Source: Spirochaetota bacterium (lineage in GTDB: Bacteria; Spirochaetota; Spirochaetia; Treponematales; UBA12059). Taken from it: a DNA stretch of 7,925 bases. The first letter of the stretch is position 1, and each line of letters opens with the position of its first letter. The DNA is taken from NCBI GenBank assembly GCA_022709445.1, contig JAKLIU010000089.1:1-7925 (forward strand), read 5' to 3'. The translations under genes were made by a program, and so were the position numbers. Below, in pieces: positions 4,923-7,925 of this stretch. The notes under the pieces were generated by a model. It did not search any database, was not told where the DNA came from, and worked only from the letters and a program-made list of their open reading frames with translations.

Positions 4923-5067
4923 GGGGGATTCGTCGCGACGAGATCGTCGCGCATGAATCCCCGCCGACCAACGGGAGGAAAAGGCGCCACGATGGCGCCG
5001 AAAGGGGACGAGGCGGGTTCCGGAAGCGAGCTGAGCGAGCGCCCGGAACCGAATCCCCCTCTCTCCG
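4923..5067 (+). repeat. tRNA-Ser T-arm-capped structured element, copy D (with palindromic insertion)
   Basis: This 145-bp unit is identical to copy C after the 5' region except for one base (GACAGG versus GAAAGG). Where C has AACC between GATTCG and GAATCCCC, D has 22 nt that include the palindrome CGCGACG-AGAT-CGTCGCG. The change falls in the loop of the local 5' hairpin and leaves the flanking GGGGATTC/GAATCCCC stem intact. P1, P2 and P3 are also preserved. The last 18 nt are again the tRNA-Ser 3' end, followed 11 bp later by ffs. Confidence 0.85.
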
Positions 5068-5078
5068 TAGGTTTCCAG

Positions 5079-5204
5079 CCCTCGATCGCTGGTAGCCAGG
5101 CCCTACGCTAGCGTCCGCCGCCCAACCCCGCCAGGTCCGGAAGGAAGCAACGGTAAGCGGATGGGCGTTGTGCCGTAGCAAGCCTGGCTACGAGCGCTTG
5201 AGGG
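5079..5204 (+). ncRNA. ffs: Signal recognition particle RNA, small bacterial (4.5S) type
   Basis: The RNA scaffold of the signal recognition particle binds Ffh and targets nascent membrane and secreted proteins to the membrane. The apical Ffh-binding domain is diagnostic: GGTCCGGAAGGAAGCA at 5134-5149, with the GGAA tetraloop and the conserved asymmetric internal loop. The rod closes with CCCTC (5079-5083)/GAGGG (5200-5204), CGCT/AGCG and the 10-bp GTAGCCAGGC (5092-5101)/GCCTGGCTAC (5182-5191). There is no Alu domain, and about 126 nt is slightly longer than E. coli 4.5S RNA. No promoter is evident directly upstream, where a repeat element abuts, so it may be transcribed with the tRNA cluster. 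Confidence 0.95.
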
Positions 5205-5210
5205 TTTTTT
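5200..5210 (+). terminator. 3' end of ffs: rod helix plus T6, overlapping an SD site
   Basis: The closing GAGGG of the SRP rod is followed directly by six T residues, so the rod itself can act as terminator hairpin. The same GAGGG (5200-5204) lies 7 nt before the ATG at 5212 and can serve as ribosome-binding site for the nucleotidyltransferase gene on read-through RNA. Confidence 0.6.
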
Positions 5211-5211
5211 A

Positions 5212-6045
5212 ATGATGCCAGGTTCGATACAACCCGCTTCCCCCCATCCATCCCGCCTCGACCCGTGCTTTCCCCCAGACGCTCTCCGTGTGGCGCAGCG
5301 GTATCTGTCAGCGCTGGATGCCGCCATCCCCGGGCGGATATCCGCCTTCCTGGTCACCGGCTCGATAGCGCTTGGGGAATACCGGGCCGGATCCAGCGAC
5401 CTTGACTTCGTGGCGGTATCCGATGCTCCGCTCGACGAACGGGAACGATCCAAGCTCGCGGCCATGCATCGTGCCGCCTGGAAACGCCGATCCCGCCCGA
5501 GCCTGGACGGCTGCTTCGCGACCCGGGCCCAGCTTGCCGCGGATCCCCGGGGACTGGTCGTCCCCAGGGTGCGCGAAGGCATCTTCATCCCCGAAGACGA
5601 CTACGCAGCCAACCCCGTCGCCTGGTGCACCGCGGCCAGGCATCCCCTGTCCCTGCGGTACGATCCGGGAATCCGGATATGGGACGACGACGGCGTGCTT
5701 CGCACCTGGTGCCGGGACAACCTCGCGGGCTACTGGTCGTCCTGGACGCGAAGGGCGGGTAACCGCTTCCCCGATTCCCTGGCCGCCCTCGGTGCCGGGG
5801 CGACGTTCTGGGGAGTCACGGGCGTGTCGCGCATCCACGCCACCATCGCCACCGGCCGAATCGTTTCAAAGCTGGTTTCCATCGACCTGGCGCGAGCGGC
5901 ATATGGCCCCGGCTGGGACGACATACTCGACGAGGCGGCCGCCGTCCGCACGGGGACGAGGGGCCCGCTCTCCGGCCGACCGTTCCGGCGGCGGGAACGG
6001 CTGTTGGCGTTCATGGATCACGTCATCCGGGACGCGGGGACCTGA
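5212..6045 (+). CDS. Aminoglycoside-adenylyltransferase-like nucleotidyltransferase
   Basis: The 277-aa product belongs to the polymerase-beta-type nucleotidyltransferases and most resembles aminoglycoside (streptomycin/spectinomycin) adenylyltransferase-like proteins. The nucleotide- and metal-binding motif is clear: TGSIALGEYRAGSSDLDFVAV begins at residue 49, with Gly50-Ser51 and the carboxylates Asp63 and Asp65. Residues 200-250 (WGVTGVSRIHATIATGRIVSK onward) match the helical C-terminal domain that completes the substrate pocket in AadA-like enzymes. Such proteins are common in environmental bacteria and many are not proven resistance genes. The substrate here is unknown. The start is uncertain: ATG 5212 has GAGGG 7 nt upstream, but the first 25 residues are Pro-rich and unlike the family, so ATG 5215 or GTG 5290 are alternatives. 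It ends 68 bp before dnaX, which has its own promoter. Confidence 0.82.
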   Translation: MMPGSIQPASPHPSRLDPCFPPDALRVAQRYLSALDAAIPGRISAFLVTGSIALGEYRAGSSDLDFVAVSDAPLDERERSKLAAMHRAAWKRRSRPSLDGCFATRAQLAADPRGLVVPRVREGIFIPEDDYAANPVAWCTAARHPLSLRYDPGIRIWDDDGVLRTWCRDNLAGYWSSWTRRAGNRFPDSLAALGAGATFWGVTGVSRIHATIATGRIVSKLVSIDLARAAYGPGWDDILDEAAAVRTGTRGPLSGRPFRRRERLLAFMDHVIRDAGT

Positions 6046-6077
6046 CCGGCACGGCCGCCCGTACCCATCCCCCGATA

Positions 6078-6106
6078 TTGCCTGCACGCCCCCGCCGTGG
6101 TATCCT
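6078..6106 (+). promoter_or_regulatory. Putative promoter of dnaX (leaderless)
   Basis: TTGCCT (6078-6083), a 17-bp spacer and TATCCT (6101-6106) lie 7 nt before the ATG at 6114. No Shine-Dalgarno site lies between, so the transcript would begin at or within 1-2 nt of the start codon. Confidence 0.6.
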
Positions 6107-6113
6107 CGCTGCC

Positions 6114-7922
6114 ATGCCCTACGAGATAACCGCAACCCGCAAGCGCCCGCAATCCTTCGAAGAGCTGGCCGGCCAGGACTTCGTGTCCGCCACGCTGCGC
6201 GCCTCCATACGGAGCGGGCGCATCGCCCACGCCTACCTGTTCTCGGGGCCGCGCGGCTGCGGCAAGACCAGCACCGCCAGGATACTGGCGCGCTCCCTCA
6301 ACTGCGAGAACGGGCCCAGCGCGGAACCCTGCGGGACGTGCGACTCCTGCAGGTCCATCGCCCGGGGCGCGGCCATGGACGTGATCGAGATCGACGGCGC
6401 CTCGAACACCTCCGTGGAGAACGTGCGGCAGATCAAGGACGAGGTCCTGTTCCCCCCCAACTCGTCCAAGTACAAGATCTACATCATCGACGAAGTGCAC
6501 ATGCTGTCCAACAGCGCCTTCAACGCCCTCCTCAAGACGATAGAGGAGCCGCCGCCGTACATCGTGTTCATCTTCGCGACCACGGAACTGCACAAGGTGC
6601 CGGCCACCATCAAGAGCCGGTGCCAGCAGTTCAACTTCCGCCTGATTTCCCTGGACGTGATCCGGGACCGGCTCCGCTCGGCGGCGGAGGATCTGGGCGT
6701 CAAGGCGGACGACGACGCCATGCTCTGGATAGCCAGGGAGGCAACCGGTTCCCTGCGGGATGCGTACACGCTCTTCGACCAGGTGGCGGCGTTCTCCGAC
6801 GGGCACATCAGCTCGGCCAAGATCCGCGACAAGCTCGGGCTGGTCGGGAGCGAGCGCATGGGTTCGCTGATGGAGCTGTGCGTGTCCGGCGACCGCGGCG
6901 GCGCGCTGGCGCTCCTGGACTCGATCCTGGAAGGCGGGGTCTCCGTCGAGCAGTTCGCCGCCGACGCGGTCTCGTACGCGCGATCGCTCCTGCTCATCGC
7001 CTGCGGCATCGACCGCGAGTCGCTCGTGGGCGCCCCCCGTTCGTCCTTTCCGGAGTCAGTGGTCGCCGCCCTGGATCCGCCCCGCATCGAGCGCATGCTC
7101 GCCGACCTGTTCGACCTGTACCGTGACATGCGCTACAGCGTGAATCCCCGCTGGGAGCTGGAACTGGCGGTCGCCAGGCTCAGCGCGATCCGGGACTTCG
7201 TCCCGCCCGCGGAGATAGCCCGCACGGTGGCCGGACTCAAGCGCGCGCTCGCAGGAGGCGCTGCGGCGGCAGCCCGGCCGGCGGGAGTGGACGCCCCAGG
7301 GTTCAAGGCCGCGATGGCGGGCACGTTCTCGGCCCCGACCGGGGATGGCGATCCGCCATCCGCCGAGCCCGCGCCGCGATCCGCCGGCCGCGCTCCGGCA
7401 GCCAGGGTCGCGCAAACCGGAACCGGGGAAGACGACCTGCTCGACGACGGGCCGGAACCGGCGCGGGAACCTGTTCCCCGGCCCGCCATGTCGGAGGGGC
7501 TGGATTTGGTCGAGCTCAAGAAGGCCGTCTCGGCCTCCCTGGCCAAGAGCCGGCTGGTGCTGTCCATGTGCCTGGACCGGTCCGGACCCTGGAGCCTGGA
7601 GGGCGACCGCGTGACGGTGCCCTGCGCCAACGGCTACGACGCGAGCACCGTGCTCGCCGACGCGGCCATCGTCGCGAAGAAGGCCACCGAAATCGCCGGC
7701 CGTCCCCTGCGCATCGAGCCCAAGGCGGCCGAACCCGCGCCGAGGCCGACGCCCGCCCCGGCCCGGGATGATGACGACGATGACGGGGACGGCGACGACG
7801 GGCCCGCGGATCCCGTCGCGCTGGTGGAGAAAGTATTCCGCGGGCGCCGCGTGACCGGGATGCCCTCCCGCGGAACCGCGGGCGGCCTCGCGGGTAGCGA
7901 TCGCGACCCGAACGGAGAGTGA
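6114..7922 (+). CDS. dnaX: DNA polymerase III subunit tau/gamma
   Basis: This is the ATPase subunit of the clamp loader, which loads the beta clamp and, as tau, joins the core polymerases at the fork. The product is 602 aa from ATG 6114; MPYEITATRKRPQSFEELAGQ is the normal N-terminus, so the in-frame stretch from 6078 is excluded. Motifs: Walker A GPRGCGKT (45-52), four zinc-ligand cysteines (64, 73, 76, 79), Walker B IIDEVHML (124-131), sensor 1 ATTE (155-158), SRC motif with arginine finger (168-170) and sensor 2 TGSLRDA (211-217). Residues 380-460 are an Ala/Pro/Gly-rich linker; 462-540 look like a folded tau-specific domain. An acidic run (Asp552 to about 562) precedes a short conserved-looking end (DPVALVEKVFRGR). 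I see no A-rich slippery heptamer like the E. coli gamma frameshift site. It is probably followed by the YbaB/EbfC gene. Confidence 0.97.
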   Translation: MPYEITATRKRPQSFEELAGQDFVSATLRASIRSGRIAHAYLFSGPRGCGKTSTARILARSLNCENGPSAEPCGTCDSCRSIARGAAMDVIEIDGASNTSVENVRQIKDEVLFPPNSSKYKIYIIDEVHMLSNSAFNALLKTIEEPPPYIVFIFATTELHKVPATIKSRCQQFNFRLISLDVIRDRLRSAAEDLGVKADDDAMLWIAREATGSLRDAYTLFDQVAAFSDGHISSAKIRDKLGLVGSERMGSLMELCVSGDRGGALALLDSILEGGVSVEQFAADAVSYARSLLLIACGIDRESLVGAPRSSFPESVVAALDPPRIERMLADLFDLYRDMRYSVNPRWELELAVARLSAIRDFVPPAEIARTVAGLKRALAGGAAAAARPAGVDAPGFKAAMAGTFSAPTGDGDPPSAEPAPRSAGRAPAARVAQTGTGEDDLLDDGPEPAREPVPRPAMSEGLDLVELKKAVSASLAKSRLVLSMCLDRSGPWSLEGDRVTVPCANGYDASTVLADAAIVAKKATEIAGRPLRIEPKAAEPAPRPTPAPARDDDDDDGDGDDGPADPVALVEKVFRGRRVTGMPSRGTAGGLAGSDRDPNGE

Positions 7923-7925
7923 CAT
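7914..7925 (+). promoter_or_regulatory. Shine-Dalgarno site and probable first bases of the next gene
   Basis: GGAGAG (7914-7919) overlaps the dnaX stop (TGA, 7920-7922). The window ends in AT (7924-7925), so an ATG is completed if the next base is G, with 4 nt spacing. In many bacteria dnaX is followed by the YbaB/EbfC gene and recR; that identity is inferred, not seen. Confidence 0.45.

Noticed and set aside
4248..5067. CRISPR array
   Set aside because: Units are long (127-145 bp), internally structured and share tRNA sequence; there are no short regular repeats with unique spacers and no cas genes.
4682..5067. att sites of integrated genomic islands at the tRNA 3' end
   Set aside because: The 18-bp tRNA tail is duplicated as in island integration, but the intervals are only 175-193 bp, hold no genes, and no integrase is in the window. 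An origin by site-specific recombination is not excluded.
4050..5181. Long open frames on both strands across the tRNA/repeat region (for example 4050-4778 minus, 4663-5181 minus, 4420-4719 plus)
   Set aside because: Their translations repeat ERGGFEPP- and GERGIRTPG-type strings that are simply antisense tRNA-Ser, a known source of spurious proteins. They cross tRNA genes and have no start signals.
6078..6113. Upstream start for dnaX at 6078
   Set aside because: Family alignment from memory places the N-terminus at MPYEITATRK, and 6078-6106 looks like the promoter.
5372..7126. 584-aa plus-strand frame over the nucleotidyltransferase and dnaX
   Set aside because: It is a shifted-frame shadow of two genes with clear motifs, rich in Arg, Pro and Gly as expected for off-frame GC-rich DNA.
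7867..7882. Palindrome CCCGCGG-AA-CCGCGGG near the end of dnaX as a terminator
   Set aside because: It lies inside the coding sequence, has a 2-nt loop and no T-run.

Overview
The window (7,925 bp, GC-rich) comes from a bacterial chromosome. A tentative placement is a high-GC member of the Spirochaetota. The hints are the lipoprotein-type solute-binding protein, whose style resembles spirochaete proteins I remember, the short (4.5S-type) SRP RNA, and frequent ATA and AGG codons in a GC-rich background. None of these settles the taxonomy. Three of the protein genes have no Shine-Dalgarno sequence and instead start 6-7 nt downstream of a -10-like box, which suggests leaderless mRNAs.

Layout. 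1-661: the 3' part of a TatD-family metal-dependent hydrolase, cut by the window edge. 662-809: a gap filled by an imperfect inverted repeat. 810-1829: a tRNA-dihydrouridine synthase (dus). 1807-3063 (minus strand): a lipoprotein extracellular solute-binding protein, overlapping dus tail to tail. A palindrome covers its promoter. 3178-3657: a 159-aa protein of unknown function.

3686-5210 is a stable-RNA region. A strong sigma70-type promoter precedes tRNA-Ser(UGA), tRNA-Ser(GCU), tRNA-Arg(GCG), an intrinsic terminator, tRNA-Ser(CGA), tRNA-Ser(GGA) and the SRP RNA gene (ffs). All four serine tRNAs expected for a bacterium lie in less than 1 kb. Between the later tRNAs and ffs sit four copies (A-D) of a 127-145 bp structured element. 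Each begins with an inverted copy of the serine tRNA T-arm and ends with the exact last 18 nt of tRNA-Ser(CGA/GGA). Each can fold into a three-way junction supported by compensatory base changes. The elements are separated by duplicated linkers and repeat at 175-193 bp. The closest precedent I know is the 178-bp repeats (rtT) after tyrT in Escherichia coli, which also carry the last 19 bp of the tRNA, but the sequence here is unrelated as far as I can see. This array is the most unusual part of the window.

5212-6045: an aminoglycoside-adenylyltransferase-like nucleotidyltransferase whose ribosome-binding site lies in the 3' end and terminator of ffs. 6114-7922: dnaX, DNA polymerase III tau/gamma subunit, with its own promoter. 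The last bases hold a Shine-Dalgarno sequence and probably the first two bases of the next gene, likely the YbaB/EbfC gene that usually follows dnaX.

Most of the neighbourhood is housekeeping: translation (tRNAs, dihydrouridine synthesis), protein targeting (SRP RNA) and replication (dnaX). The solute-binding protein and the nucleotidyltransferase are the accessory-looking genes.
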